Below are positions 25,685 through 33,454 of a stretch of DNA of 42,077 nt, one piece after another. Where the stretch lies: assembly GCA_018064245.1 (NCBI GenBank), contig JAGHVO010000004.1:1-42077 (forward strand). Direction: 5' to 3'. Position 1 is the stretch's first letter, and each line of letters begins with the position of its first letter. Origin of the DNA: Candidatus Colimorpha pelethequi (GTDB taxonomy: Bacteria > Bacteroidota > Bacteroidia > Bacteroidales > P3). The notes below the pieces were generated by a model. The model was not told the DNA's origin, did no database searches, and saw only the letters and a program-made list of their open reading frames with translations. A program made the translations under genes and the position numbers.

Positions 25685-27040
25685 TTATTTTTCGGGATGA
25701 TTCAGTACTTCCCAATGTCCGCCTTTGTTAGGACCGATACGACGAATATATTGATTTGATTGTAGTTCTTTGATTATTTTTTTGATGGTTGTTTTCCCCA
25801 TCGATAGTTTTTCTGCCAGTTCTAATATTGAAATAAAAGGATTTTGAATTATTTCAGATAGAATTTTCTCGACTTTTTCAGGCCACTTTTCAGGCCACTT
25901 TTCAGGCCACTTTTCGGGCCACTTTTCAGTAGATTCCTCGTTAGTATCTTCTTCGGGAATCCAGTTGTAAGGGAATGTTATACGTAGGAAATTTCCTATA
26001 AAGGTGAAGTTTTTGCGAGGGTAGGTTTTAAGTATCTTGGGCATACCACTGCCAAGGGATTCAACGAGGTCCAAGTCGCGGAATACGCGCATTAACTCTT
26101 TGTTTCTTGGTACGGAAACGCCACTAAAGAAACCTTCGAGGTCCAATCCTTGTGGCAATTTGCCAGCACAAGTGATTTCGACTCGATCGCTAAATAGTTC
26201 AAATTTAGGTGGTATCTCGTTGGTGTAGTCATTATGAACGATAGCATTGACGACGGCTTCCCGCATTGCGATATTGTCCCAAAGAGGTACGTCGATTCTT
26301 TTTGTAGGTGTGATTGTGGAACGTACTTGGTTTTCAATTTCGAATTTATCCAATACTTTACGTGTGGCGGTAATCAAGGAACAATAACCATATTCATTAT
26401 TGGAGATCAATTCGGTTCGGTCTTTTCCTTTGTATTTCGCCACTTTCATAGGCATACCATTTTCGTCTGCCAGTAGGTAGGCTACATAATTCAGATGCCC
26501 ATCGTCGTTCAGTAGTTCCAGGGTGCGAAGGTAATTGTCGTTCAAAGGTTTCTTGCCTTCTTCATAGTAGATTTTTAGGTGCGCAAAAGTCAAGTCGGCT
26601 CTCGGTGAGCGTATTCTACCTAATGAGTTTCGTACACGGTGAGAGAATTCATATTCAATTTGTTCTGGTTCCATCGGTTCTGACGCTGTGCCTATACGGA
26701 GGAAACAACCCTTTGTGCTCATTCCGTATTTCACTTTGTAATAGGGTTTTTCACTTCCGCTTGCGATAAAAAGTTTGATGATGTCTATACCATCGATATT
26801 TTCTTTGGTAATGTCGAAGAGACCCATGGGAGAGGGCTTTACGCCATTTCGTATGCGGTCTTTGAGTTTCAGCATATCGCCGTCAATATCTTTCACACCA
26901 ACGACATTTCCGTCGTCGCTGATTCCAAAATAAACCACACCTCCTGTGTGACTGTTCAGAAACGCAACGACTTCTTTCTCAATATCAGTTGTGTCGTTCA
27001 ACGCTACCTTCAGCTCAATTCTGTCACTTTCTACTATCAT
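25685..27040 (-). CDS. AlbA_2/Schlafen-type ATP-binding regulator with HTH domain
   Basis: The protein has 451 residues. Residues ~3-120 are an AlbA_2 (Schlafen-like) domain: SDRIELKVAL, then EVVAFLNSHTGGVVYFGISD and GCFLRIG. Residues ~250-370 match the RecG-related HATPase_c_4 module, with MREAVVNAIVHNDY, FELFSDRVEI and SLGSGMPKI. The C-terminus (~400-445) is a winged-helix segment. Between them lies a tandem EKWP peptide repeat encoded by four 12-bp units. Such proteins are usually DNA-binding regulators near defence or mobile genes. It starts 16 bp after the WYL gene and precedes the ATPase promoter. Function is inferred; Schlafen-type RNA cleavage is an alternative. Confidence 0.88.
   Translation of the reverse strand: MIVESDRIELKVALNDTTDIEKEVVAFLNSHTGGVVYFGISDDGNVVGVKDIDGDMLKLKDRIRNGVKPSPMGLFDITKENIDGIDIIKLFIASGSEKPYYKVKYGMSTKGCFLRIGTASEPMEPEQIEYEFSHRVRNSLGRIRSPRADLTFAHLKIYYEEGKKPLNDNYLRTLELLNDDGHLNYVAYLLADENGMPMKVAKYKGKDRTELISNNEYGYCSLITATRKVLDKFEIENQVRSTITPTKRIDVPLWDNIAMREAVVNAIVHNDYTNEIPPKFELFSDRVEITCAGKLPQGLDLEGFFSGVSVPRNKELMRVFRDLDLVESLGSGMPKILKTYPRKNFTFIGNFLRITFPYNWIPEEDTNEESTEKWPEKWPEKWPEKWPEKVEKILSEIIQNPFISILELAEKLSMGKTTIKKIIKELQSNQYIRRIGPNKGGHWEVLNHPEK
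25875..25922. repeat. Four 12-bp in-frame tandem repeats coding EKWP
   Basis: TTTTCAGGCCAC is repeated at 25875, 25887 and 25899, with a fourth copy at 25911 carrying one change (G for A), and a partial fifth unit follows. Each unit adds four residues to the linker between the ATPase-like and HTH domains, so slippage would change linker length without breaking the frame. Confidence 0.95.
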
Positions 27041-27056
27041 AATTATCTTGGAATTG

Positions 27057-28055
27057 CTATTTGTATTTTCTCATCATTTGGTAGATGCGCTGACTTATTT
27101 TTTCGCGTAACCATTGGGGAGAGATGACTTCGACATCTTCGCCAAACGAAAGGATGAGGGTTTCAAGTTCAAGGTTTGGTCTTAGAGGAATAGAGATGAC
27201 TTTATAGTCTTCGTTGCTTTCTGCTGTGATTAGTTTTTGATTTGGACTTAGAGGCTTGCTTTCAATGTATTTATAACGAGCAGCGGCTATTCTGAGCTTT
27301 ATTTCTTCTATTTTTCTGTCGGTCAATACGGTGACGCCAACGATTTCTTCGAACCGAGATTCTATGTCTATCGGGCAGGATTGATAATTTGTTGCCCAAG
27401 GTGCTACGGACAGAATTCTGTCAAGTGCCCAAATCCGAATGGATGATACATCTTCTTGCATTCCTACAAGGAACCATCTATCGTTATATTGTTTTAGCAG
27501 ATAGGGAAATACATTGTATTTTCCACGATCCATATTGTAGGGTTGATAGGAGATTTTGATTGGCTGCTTTTTGAGAATGTAACGACATATTGCATCAAAA
27601 TGTTCGCGTCCAACATGATCCAAGTTGTCGGAGAACATAACCGAAGGATTTTCGGGGTCGAGCTGTTTGTCTTGTACAATTTGTTGGAGGCAAATTCTTA
27701 CATAATCGTATTGTATGGGCCTTGGTTCGGGATATTGTAGCAATAGGTCGATTGTCTTTGTAAGTGCGTTTGCTTCTTCAACCGAAACTGAATAGATTGA
27801 GAATTGGGTATCGATGTATCGATATACCTTTTCGTGTCCAGACATCAAGTTGTCATCAAATTCCGCTCCAAACTCGTCTCGGAAATGTTGGAAATCGTGC
27901 TTTAGGGTACTTTCACTAATTGGCTTTAAGTCGTGATATGCCAATTGCTTGTTGACTTCATTCAACAACATCTTGAGTGTGTAGTTGTTGTATTTGTCTC
28001 TAAAACATTCGTTGAGTACCCTATATCGTAGATTCTTATTCTTGTCTAATGGCAT
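27057..28055 (-). CDS. WYL-domain transcriptional regulator
   Basis: The protein has 332 residues from ATG 28055. A longer frame would begin at 28115, inside the purM terminator tail, and is unlikely. Residues ~8-70 are a winged-helix DNA-binding region (RYRVLNECF, then TLKMLLNEV and SESTLKHDFQHFRDEFGA). The WYL fold follows, with ISYQPYNMDRGKYNVFPYLL, then RWFLVGM and WALDRILSV. The C-terminal WCX extension ends FGEDVEVISPQWLREKI. WYL proteins such as CapW and BrxR repress defence operons and respond to nucleic-acid signals. Here the gene lies 16 bp upstream of the AlbA_2 gene and heads the accessory gene run, so it is the natural candidate for binding the palindromes at 22629 and 25664. Confidence 0.9.
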   Translation of the reverse strand: MPLDKNKNLRYRVLNECFRDKYNNYTLKMLLNEVNKQLAYHDLKPISESTLKHDFQHFRDEFGAEFDDNLMSGHEKVYRYIDTQFSIYSVSVEEANALTKTIDLLLQYPEPRPIQYDYVRICLQQIVQDKQLDPENPSVMFSDNLDHVGREHFDAICRYILKKQPIKISYQPYNMDRGKYNVFPYLLKQYNDRWFLVGMQEDVSSIRIWALDRILSVAPWATNYQSCPIDIESRFEEIVGVTVLTDRKIEEIKLRIAAARYKYIESKPLSPNQKLITAESNEDYKVISIPLRPNLELETLILSFGEDVEVISPQWLREKISQRIYQMMRKYK

Positions 28056-28116
28056 AATTGACGGATTGGGAACTTGAAAATTGATGAAATAAATTGACTT
28101 AGAATGTTTTTGCAAA

Positions 28117-28157
28117 AAACTCAGTAATCGAAGACAGTTGCTAGGACTACTGAGTTT
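28117..28157 (-). terminator. Rho-independent terminator of purM
   Basis: TACTGAGTTT (28148-28157) pairs with AAACTCAGTA (28117-28126) in a 10-bp stem with a 21-base loop; the minus strand then reads TTTTTTG. It follows the purM stop codon by 35 bp and isolates purM from the WYL gene. Confidence 0.75.
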
Positions 28158-28191
28158 ATATTTGTTACAAGATTTGGGTTGCGATAGGTTG

Positions 28192-29364
28192 TCAACCGTT
28201 GTAGGTGTATGTGCCGTTTTCGCTTTTCACGGTTACTTGATGGCCTTCCATCTCTTCGCAGTGACCGATGATTTGTGCGTCAACGTTGAAGGAGCGGCTG
28301 ATGTCGAGGATGCCTTTTGCGGTCTGCTCGTCAGTGTAGATCTCCATACGGTGACCCATGTTGAAGACTTTGTACATTTCTTTCCAGTCGGTGCCGCTCT
28401 GTTCGTGAATCATGCGGAACAGTGGAGGAACGGGGAAGAGGTTGTCTTTCACCACGTGGAGGTCATCTACAAAGTGCAGCACCTTGGTCTGTGCGCCGCC
28501 GCTGCAATGAATCATGCCGTCAATCTTGGGACGGTATTCGTCGAGGATGCGACGGATGATAGGCGCATAGGTACGGGTGGGGGAGAGCACCATTTTGCCG
28601 GCATCTACGCCAGGAACCTCGGTGGGGTCGGTGAGACGTTTGCCGCCACAATAGACCACCTCTTGAGGAAGGTCGTGGTCGTAGCTCATTGGGAAATGCT
28701 CGGCGTAGTATTTTGAGAAAACGTCATGGCGTGCGGAGGTGAGGCCGTTGCTGCCCATTCCGCCGTTGTAGCTTTTCTCGTAGGAGGCTTGACCGTAGGA
28801 GGCGAGTCCCACGATAACGTTTCCGTCTTTGATGTGGGCGTTGTCCACCACGTCGGCGCGACGCATACGTGCGGTAACGGTAGAGTCAACGATGATGGTG
28901 CGTACAAGGTCTCCTACGTCGGCAGTCTCGCCACCGGTAAGGTAGATGCCTACGCCGAGGTCGCGCATCTCTTGCAGGAATTCTTCGGTGCCATTGATGA
29001 CGGCGCTGATGACTTCGCCAGGAACGAGGTTCTTGTTGCGGCCGATGGTGGAGGATAACAGGATGTTGTCCACGGCACCCACGCACAGCAGGTCGTCGAG
29101 GTTCATCACTACGGCGTCGATGGCAATGCCTTTCCACACGCTCAAATCACCAGTCTCTTTCCAATAGAGGTAGGCGAGCGACGACTTGGTGCCGGCGCCG
29201 TCGGCATGCATGATGTTGCAGTAGCTTGCATCACCGCCCAAGAAGTCGGGAATGATTTTGCAGAAAGCCTTGGGGTAAAGACCTTTGTCGATATTTTTGA
29301 TGGCGTTGTGAACGTCTTCTTTGGATGCGGAAACGCCGCGGAGGTTGTACTTTAATGTATCCAT
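28192..29364 (-). CDS. purM: Phosphoribosylformylglycinamidine cyclo-ligase (AIR synthase)
   Basis: PurM converts FGAM to aminoimidazole ribonucleotide with ATP in purine synthesis. The 390-residue protein has the family's HADGAGTKSSLAYLYWKETG nucleotide-binding segment, AVVMNLDDLLCVGA, the LTGGETADVGD loop and the GMIHCSGGAQTKVL segment in the C-terminal half. It is somewhat longer than the ~345-residue E. coli enzyme, which is usual for the Bacteroidota branch. The gene stands alone; a good terminator follows, and heptad-phased repeats lie upstream. Confidence 0.92.
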   Translation of the reverse strand: MDTLKYNLRGVSASKEDVHNAIKNIDKGLYPKAFCKIIPDFLGGDASYCNIMHADGAGTKSSLAYLYWKETGDLSVWKGIAIDAVVMNLDDLLCVGAVDNILLSSTIGRNKNLVPGEVISAVINGTEEFLQEMRDLGVGIYLTGGETADVGDLVRTIIVDSTVTARMRRADVVDNAHIKDGNVIVGLASYGQASYEKSYNGGMGSNGLTSARHDVFSKYYAEHFPMSYDHDLPQEVVYCGGKRLTDPTEVPGVDAGKMVLSPTRTYAPIIRRILDEYRPKIDGMIHCSGGAQTKVLHFVDDLHVVKDNLFPVPPLFRMIHEQSGTDWKEMYKVFNMGHRMEIYTDEQTAKGILDISRSFNVDAQIIGHCEEMEGHQVTVKSENGTYTYNG

Positions 29365-29368
29365 GATA

Positions 29369-29480
29369 GATGATTGATAATTGACAATCTTAGTTGAGAA
29401 CTGTGAGTCGGTTGTGAGTCTATGAGTTAAGGTTTCAAAAGTCAGCCTCTCTGGTCACTGATCACAGATCACGGGTCACT
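29369..29480. repeat. Heptad-phased intergenic repeat upstream of purM
   Basis: Sixteen 7-base units fit one phase. The first are GATGATT- and GATAATT-like, the last four are GGTCACT, GATCACA, GATCACG and GGTCACT. Phase is kept through the more diverged middle part (84 bases between the two clear blocks, exactly twelve units). Confidence 0.8.
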
Positions 29481-29512
29481 TTTTATTTGCAAAGATACGA
29501 ATATTTTCGAAG

Positions 29513-29582
29513 TTTCAAGTATCAAGTTTTAAGTTTTGTACAAAACTAATCCCTAGTCACTGACCGCTATTCACTAATCACT
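29513..29582. repeat. Heptad-phased repeat abutting the M64 peptidase stop codon
   Basis: Ten 7-base units in phase, beginning TTTCAAG and TATCAAG and ending AGTCACT, ATTCACT and AATCACT. The last unit reaches into the stop codon of the peptidase gene. Confidence 0.8.
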
Positions 29583-30870
29583 ATCTTGTGTAGAGGTCGA
29601 AAACTTCGTTGAGCCGTTTGCTGCATACGGGGCAGAAGGGTGCGTAGTCGCGCATCATGCAGTGCATCACTGGTCGGTAGATGCCTTTGGAGTGGTAGCC
29701 GGCACCTTCGTAGGCTCCGATGGGACCGTTCTCGAAGCGTCCCACTTCGTTGTTGTCGGGTGTGGGAATTGGAGTCTTGCGTGGCACCATGTCGGCCCAT
29801 TTGCTTTTGAAATCCACCAAAGTGGTGATGTTCGGCTCTATGGGTTCCGTGTTGGCGGTATGGATGTCGCCGTAGCTGAGGTCTTCGTCAACGTATTCGT
29901 CTGCCAGTCCGCCGATGGAATGTCCCAGTTCGTGGGGCAGAATCATGTTTGCCATCTTGTTGAGTGAGCTCATTGCGTAGAAGTTGTAGATGGCACCACC
30001 GCCATAGGTGTCGCTGTTGGCCATAATGATGATGTGATCGCAAGGTATGCCGTCAAGTAGGTCGTGAAGCTTGAAAAGTTGGAAGGTCATTAGGTAACGG
30101 TCCGAACCAAAAGTGTTGTAGCTGGAACCTACGGCACTCTTTACAAAGATATTTTTGTTTGGATCGGTGATGCCGCTCTCTTCGCCGTAGGCGATGACAC
30201 CGTAGACGTTGAAGTCGCTTCGACGGCCGTTGAAAGGTTCCTGTCCCAAGAGGTATTTCTTGAATTTCTCGAAATCGTTGCGCATCTTCTCGGCATTGGC
30301 GGCGCCATAGCCTTCGGGAACAATGACTACGTCCATCTTGCTGTGAGGGTTGCCTTTCTGTTGCAAGGTGTAGTATGGGTTTGATGCCACGACAGTGGTG
30401 GCTGTATTGGCGGGATCGAAGGAGAAAACGGCTTGCGTAGCAAACTGTTCGTTGCTGTCGCGACGTTGCATCTGTATTTCCACTGCCACCTTGGGAAATG
30501 GAATGTTCATCACCTCTTCGTAGCGAACCACTTGGTCTTTGCCTTCAGGAGTGTCGCAATACTCCTTGAAGATGGTGTTGTAGGTGCGGGAGTAGATTTC
30601 CTTTCCATGTTGCAACTCTTTCACTACGATGCGGTAGGCTCCGTTGTCGAAGGGGTCGAGCAATTGCGTGGTGGAGCCTGCCCAGCCGCCATGTTTGAGG
30701 ATGTACTGGGCGAGCAGGACGGTGTCGTGCATTTTGCATCCTTCGCGGTAGTAGTTGATGCGGAGTGTGCTGTCGCGGAAAAAGTCGGCAAAACGGATTC
30801 CTTTGCTTTGACAGGTGGTGCCAAACGACAAGGCAACCAAGAAAAATAATAGAATTCTTTTCATTTTCAT
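29581..30870 (-). CDS. M64-family metallopeptidase, exported
   Basis: The 429-residue protein has a signal peptide (RILLFFLVALSFGTTCQSKG), an all-beta N-terminal M64 domain (~30-150) and a catalytic domain. The catalytic motif is HELGHSIGGLADEY with H313, E314 and H317, and with Glu325 or Asp324 likely to complete the zinc site. VVIVPEGYG (~181-189) and ESGITDPNKN (~231-240) are further family blocks. M64 includes the Clostridium IgA protease, but most Bacteroidota members have no known substrate. No T9SS sorting domain is seen, so it is probably periplasmic or surface-anchored by other means. An in-frame ATG at 30864 is an alternative start. Divergent from tsaC. Confidence 0.92.
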   Translation of the reverse strand: MKMKRILLFFLVALSFGTTCQSKGIRFADFFRDSTLRINYYREGCKMHDTVLLAQYILKHGGWAGSTTQLLDPFDNGAYRIVVKELQHGKEIYSRTYNTIFKEYCDTPEGKDQVVRYEEVMNIPFPKVAVEIQMQRRDSNEQFATQAVFSFDPANTATTVVASNPYYTLQQKGNPHSKMDVVIVPEGYGAANAEKMRNDFEKFKKYLLGQEPFNGRRSDFNVYGVIAYGEESGITDPNKNIFVKSAVGSSYNTFGSDRYLMTFQLFKLHDLLDGIPCDHIIIMANSDTYGGGAIYNFYAMSSLNKMANMILPHELGHSIGGLADEYVDEDLSYGDIHTANTEPIEPNITTLVDFKSKWADMVPRKTPIPTPDNNEVGRFENGPIGAYEGAGYHSKGIYRPVMHCMMRDYAPFCPVCSKRLNEVFDLYTR

Positions 30871-30944
30871 GCTTGTTTCTTTAATAAAATAACGATTTTG
30901 TACTCTTTAACGTATATAGAGCATTCGGATTCTCTATTTTTTTG

Positions 30945-30952
30945 TATTTTTG
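30945..30952 (+). promoter_or_regulatory. -7 box of tsaC
   Basis: TATTTTTG is a perfect TAnnTTTG box, 19 bp upstream of the ATG at 30972, giving a very short leader. No -33 TTTG stands out at the usual distance. Confidence 0.55.
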
Positions 30953-30971
30953 CACCTCAAATTACCTATCA

Positions 30972-31595
30972 ATGATTGTAAAGATCTATCCTGAGAATCC
31001 CAACAAACGCGACGTGCGTCGTGTGTGCGAAGTTCTGCAACAGGGCGGTGTCATCGTGGTGCCCACCGACACGCTCTATGCTTTTGCTTGTAGCATGCAG
31101 TTCAAGAAATCGGTTGAAGCCATTGCGCAGTTGAAGGGTTTCTCTCTCAAGAAGGCCAAGTATTCTATGCTTTGTGCCAGTCTGAGCCAAGTGTCGGAAT
31201 ATGTGCGTCCCATGGACAAGGATACTTACCAACTGTTGCGCAATGCGCTTCCCGGTCCTTATACTTTCATTATGGACGCCAACAATGAGGTTCCGCGCAA
31301 CTATCTGAATCCCAATAAGACTATTGGCGTTCGCGTGCCCGACAATAGTATTTTGCAAGCCATTGTGGAGGAATTGGGATGTCCGTTGATTGGTACTTCG
31401 GTGCGTGTGGAGGGTGAGGATGCCGAACCTGAATACCTTACCGATCCTGAGTTGATACATGATGTATTTGAATCGCGCGTGGATTTGGTCGTTGATGGCG
31501 GAATGGGTGAGAACGAACCTTCCACTGTGGTGGATTGCAGTGGCGGAAATCTTGAGGTTGTCCGTTATGGCAAAGGCGAAATAAATATCGAGTAG
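30972..31595 (+). CDS. tsaC: L-threonylcarbamoyladenylate synthase (TsaC/YrdC/Sua5)
   Basis: This enzyme makes threonylcarbamoyl-AMP from Thr, bicarbonate and ATP for the t6A37 modification of tRNAs. The 207-residue protein has the YrdC core: GGVIVVPTDTLYAFACS, RFS-like SLKKAKYSMLCASLSQ, LPGPYTFIM, then TIGVRVPDNSIL and PLIGTSVRVEGE. It lacks the C-terminal Sua5 domain. ATG 30972 is chosen because an upstream in-frame start at 30942 would lie before the -7 box at 30945. It is a stand-alone gene followed by a separate promoter for the next one. Confidence 0.92.
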   Translation: MIVKIYPENPNKRDVRRVCEVLQQGGVIVVPTDTLYAFACSMQFKKSVEAIAQLKGFSLKKAKYSMLCASLSQVSEYVRPMDKDTYQLLRNALPGPYTFIMDANNEVPRNYLNPNKTIGVRVPDNSILQAIVEELGCPLIGTSVRVEGEDAEPEYLTDPELIHDVFESRVDLVVDGGMGENEPSTVVDCSGGNLEVVRYGKGEINIE

Positions 31596-31618
31596 ATGCT
31601 TGTTCAGTAAATAATTCG

Positions 31619-31626
31619 TACCTTTG
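31619..31626 (+). promoter_or_regulatory. -7 box upstream of the PF04020 membrane protein
   Basis: TACCTTTG is a perfect TAnnTTTG box, 17 bp before the ATG at 31644. CTTG at 31599-31602 may be a -33 element with a short spacer of 16 bp. Confidence 0.5.
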
Positions 31627-31643
31627 CAGTATAATAATAGTTG

Positions 31644-32108
31644 ATGATAGTCAAATTCTCAAATACAAACGATTTTCATTCAGGAAAGTATGGCTTTCTG
31701 ACGCGTACCATCGTGATGACGCTTGCCGTGATTCTCGCCGCCTATCTCCTGCCAGGCGTGCATGTGAATTCGGTTTGGTGGGCAATTCTCACTGCCATTG
31801 TCATTTCGTTGCTCAATAGTTTCATCCGTCCGATATTGATTGTGGTTACGTTGCCTTTTACCATCATTAGCATGGGACTTTTCCTTTTCATCATCAATGC
31901 CGTAGTGATTATGCTTGCCAGTGGATTGGTACGTGGCTTTGAGGTGGATGGTTTTGGCAGTGCGCTACTTTTCAGCTTGTTGCTGACGGTCTTGAACTAT
32001 CTGCTGGAGCTTCCCAACAAGTTGATGAATAAAAAGACTTTTGAGGAAAACTCCGATGATTCGGATACCGACGATGAAGGATTTACTCCGTACGAAGAAG
32101 TTGAATAA
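31644..32108 (+). CDS. PF04020 (phage holin superfamily IV) small membrane protein
   Basis: The 154-residue protein has four predicted membrane helices: TRTIVMTLAVILAAYLLPGV, AILTAIVISLLNSFIRPIL, IISMGLFLFIINAVVIMLAS and ALLFSLLLTVLNYLL. The LNxxIRPIL and TLPFTIISMGLFLFIIN blocks are typical of PF04020. The C-terminus is an acidic cytoplasmic tail (EENSDDSDTDDEG). Despite the family name, this is a common chromosomal inner-membrane protein and not evidence of a prophage. No phage genes surround it, and panC follows after 24 bp. Function is unknown. The start is ATG 31644; a TTG one codon earlier is also in frame. Confidence 0.85.
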   Translation: MIVKFSNTNDFHSGKYGFLTRTIVMTLAVILAAYLLPGVHVNSVWWAILTAIVISLLNSFIRPILIVVTLPFTIISMGLFLFIINAVVIMLASGLVRGFEVDGFGSALLFSLLLTVLNYLLELPNKLMNKKTFEENSDDSDTDDEGFTPYEEVE

Positions 32109-32132
32109 TAACAATTTTCAAAACATATTCTC

Positions 32133-33035
32133 ATGAAAGTTATCAAAACAGTTGCGGAATTAAGAGCCGAAATTAGCGCCGCAAAACAACAAAATAAGAC
32201 TATAGGTTTGGTCCCCACGATGGGTGCCCTTCACGAAGGTCACCTTTCCTTGATTCACAAGGCAAAAGAACAGAACGACCTTGTGGTGGTCAGCGTGTTC
32301 GTGAATCCCATTCAGTTCAACAACAAAGAGGATCTTGAGAAATATCCCCGCAAGGTCGAGGACGATTGCGCGCTGTTGGAAAGCAATGGTGCCGATGTCG
32401 CGTTTGTGCCTTCGGTTGATGAGATGTATCCCGAACCTGTCAATGATGTCTATGACTTCGGCCCTGTGGCTGAGGTAATGGAAGGTCCCCAGCGTCCTGG
32501 ACATTTCAATGGCGTCGCCATCGTGGTGCGTCGCTTGTTCGACTTGGTGGAGCCTAATCGCGCCTATTTTGGTGAGAAGGATTTCCAACAGATTGCCATC
32601 ATCCGTCGTTTGCTCGAAATCATGCGTTCCGAAACTTGTCATCCCAATATTGAGATGTATCGCAATTTGGAACTTGTTCCTTGTCCCATCGTTCGCGCCG
32701 AGGACGGTTTGGCGCTGAGTAGCCGTAACGCCCGCTTGAGCAAGGAGGCCCGCAACGTGGCGCCCAACATCTATGCCACCTTGCAGCAGGCTGTGGAAAT
32801 GTCGGAATGCGAAGATGTGGAAGATGTAAAACAGTGGGTTATGGACACGCTGGAGTCATTCCACGAGGTAAATGACATTCCTGAGGAACTGCGTTTTGAA
32901 CCCGAATATTTTGAGATTGTTGACGACACCACTTTGCAACCCATCTCCCGTTGGGAAGACGCCAAAGGCGTGGTGGGATGTATTACCGTATGGCTTACGG
33001 GTGTACGTCTGATTGATATGATTCGCTTTAGATAA
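32133..33035 (+). CDS. panC: Pantothenate synthetase (pantoate--beta-alanine ligase)
   Basis: PanC condenses pantoate with beta-alanine using ATP to give pantothenate, the precursor of CoA. The 300-residue protein shows the nucleotidyl-transferase signatures: GLVPTMGALHEGHLSLI with the HIGH-like HEGH, VSVFVNPIQFNNKEDLEKYP, the pantoate-binding GHFNGVAIVVRRLF, then AYFGEKDFQQ and LALSSRNARLS. It is slightly longer than most PanC proteins because of an acidic insertion around residue 230 (SECEDVEDVKQW). The 3' end overlaps the convergent aroQ gene by 8 bp. No panD is adjacent in this window. Confidence 0.95.
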   Translation: MKVIKTVAELRAEISAAKQQNKTIGLVPTMGALHEGHLSLIHKAKEQNDLVVVSVFVNPIQFNNKEDLEKYPRKVEDDCALLESNGADVAFVPSVDEMYPEPVNDVYDFGPVAEVMEGPQRPGHFNGVAIVVRRLFDLVEPNRAYFGEKDFQQIAIIRRLLEIMRSETCHPNIEMYRNLELVPCPIVRAEDGLALSSRNARLSKEARNVAPNIYATLQQAVEMSECEDVEDVKQWVMDTLESFHEVNDIPEELRFEPEYFEIVDDTTLQPISRWEDAKGVVGCITVWLTGVRLIDMIRFR

Positions 33036-33444
33036 GCGATTGGATTGCAAGGTTGTAGCCTTGCAATCCAAGTCCGCATATTACTCCTTTGCAGGCACTG
33101 CTCAACAATGAGTGGTGCCTGTATTCTTCTCGTGCGTAGATGTTGCTGATATGCACTTCTACGACGGGTGTCGTGATGGCGGCAATGGCATCATGTATGG
33201 CAACACTGGTATGACTGTATCCGCCGGCGTTGAGAATGATACCGTTGTAGCTGAAACCTGCCTCTTGAAGCTTGTTGATGAGTTCCCCTTCGACATTGCT
33301 TTGGTAGTATTCCAAGGCAATTTGTGGGTATTGTTGCTTCAACTCTTGGAAATAGTCTTCGAAAGTCCTATTGCCATAGACTTGTGGTTCCCTTATGCCC
33401 AAGAGGTTGAGGTTCGGGCCGTTGACGATGAGGATATGTTTCAT
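33028..33444 (-). CDS. aroQ: Type II 3-dehydroquinate dehydratase
   Basis: AroQ dehydrates 3-dehydroquinate in the shikimate pathway. The 138-residue protein has the family's ILIVNGPNLNLLGIREPQVY N-terminus with the catalytic Tyr loop, the SNVEGELINKLQEA helix, LNAGGYSHTSVAIHDAI and the active-site VHISNIYAREEYRHHSL. ATG 33444 is the family start; the frame is open upstream to 33582, but that part lies inside the preceding lipoprotein gene in another frame. It follows the lipoprotein gene by 10 bp, so both may share a transcript. Its 3' end overlaps panC tail to tail. Confidence 0.95.
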   Translation of the reverse strand: MKHILIVNGPNLNLLGIREPQVYGNRTFEDYFQELKQQYPQIALEYYQSNVEGELINKLQEAGFSYNGIILNAGGYSHTSVAIHDAIAAITTPVVEVHISNIYAREEYRHHSLLSSACKGVICGLGLQGYNLAIQSLI

Positions 33445-33454
33445 CGGAAGACTG

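Noticed and set aside
13747-28191. Integrated element with att sites, tRNA target or integrase
   Set aside because: No tRNA, integrase, transposase or convincing flanking direct repeat was found; the lipase within the block looks like backbone, so this is more likely a hotspot with two separate insertions.
31644-32108. Phage holin name suggesting a prophage
   Set aside because: PF04020 proteins are common chromosomal membrane proteins, and no phage structural, lysis or integrase gene is nearby.
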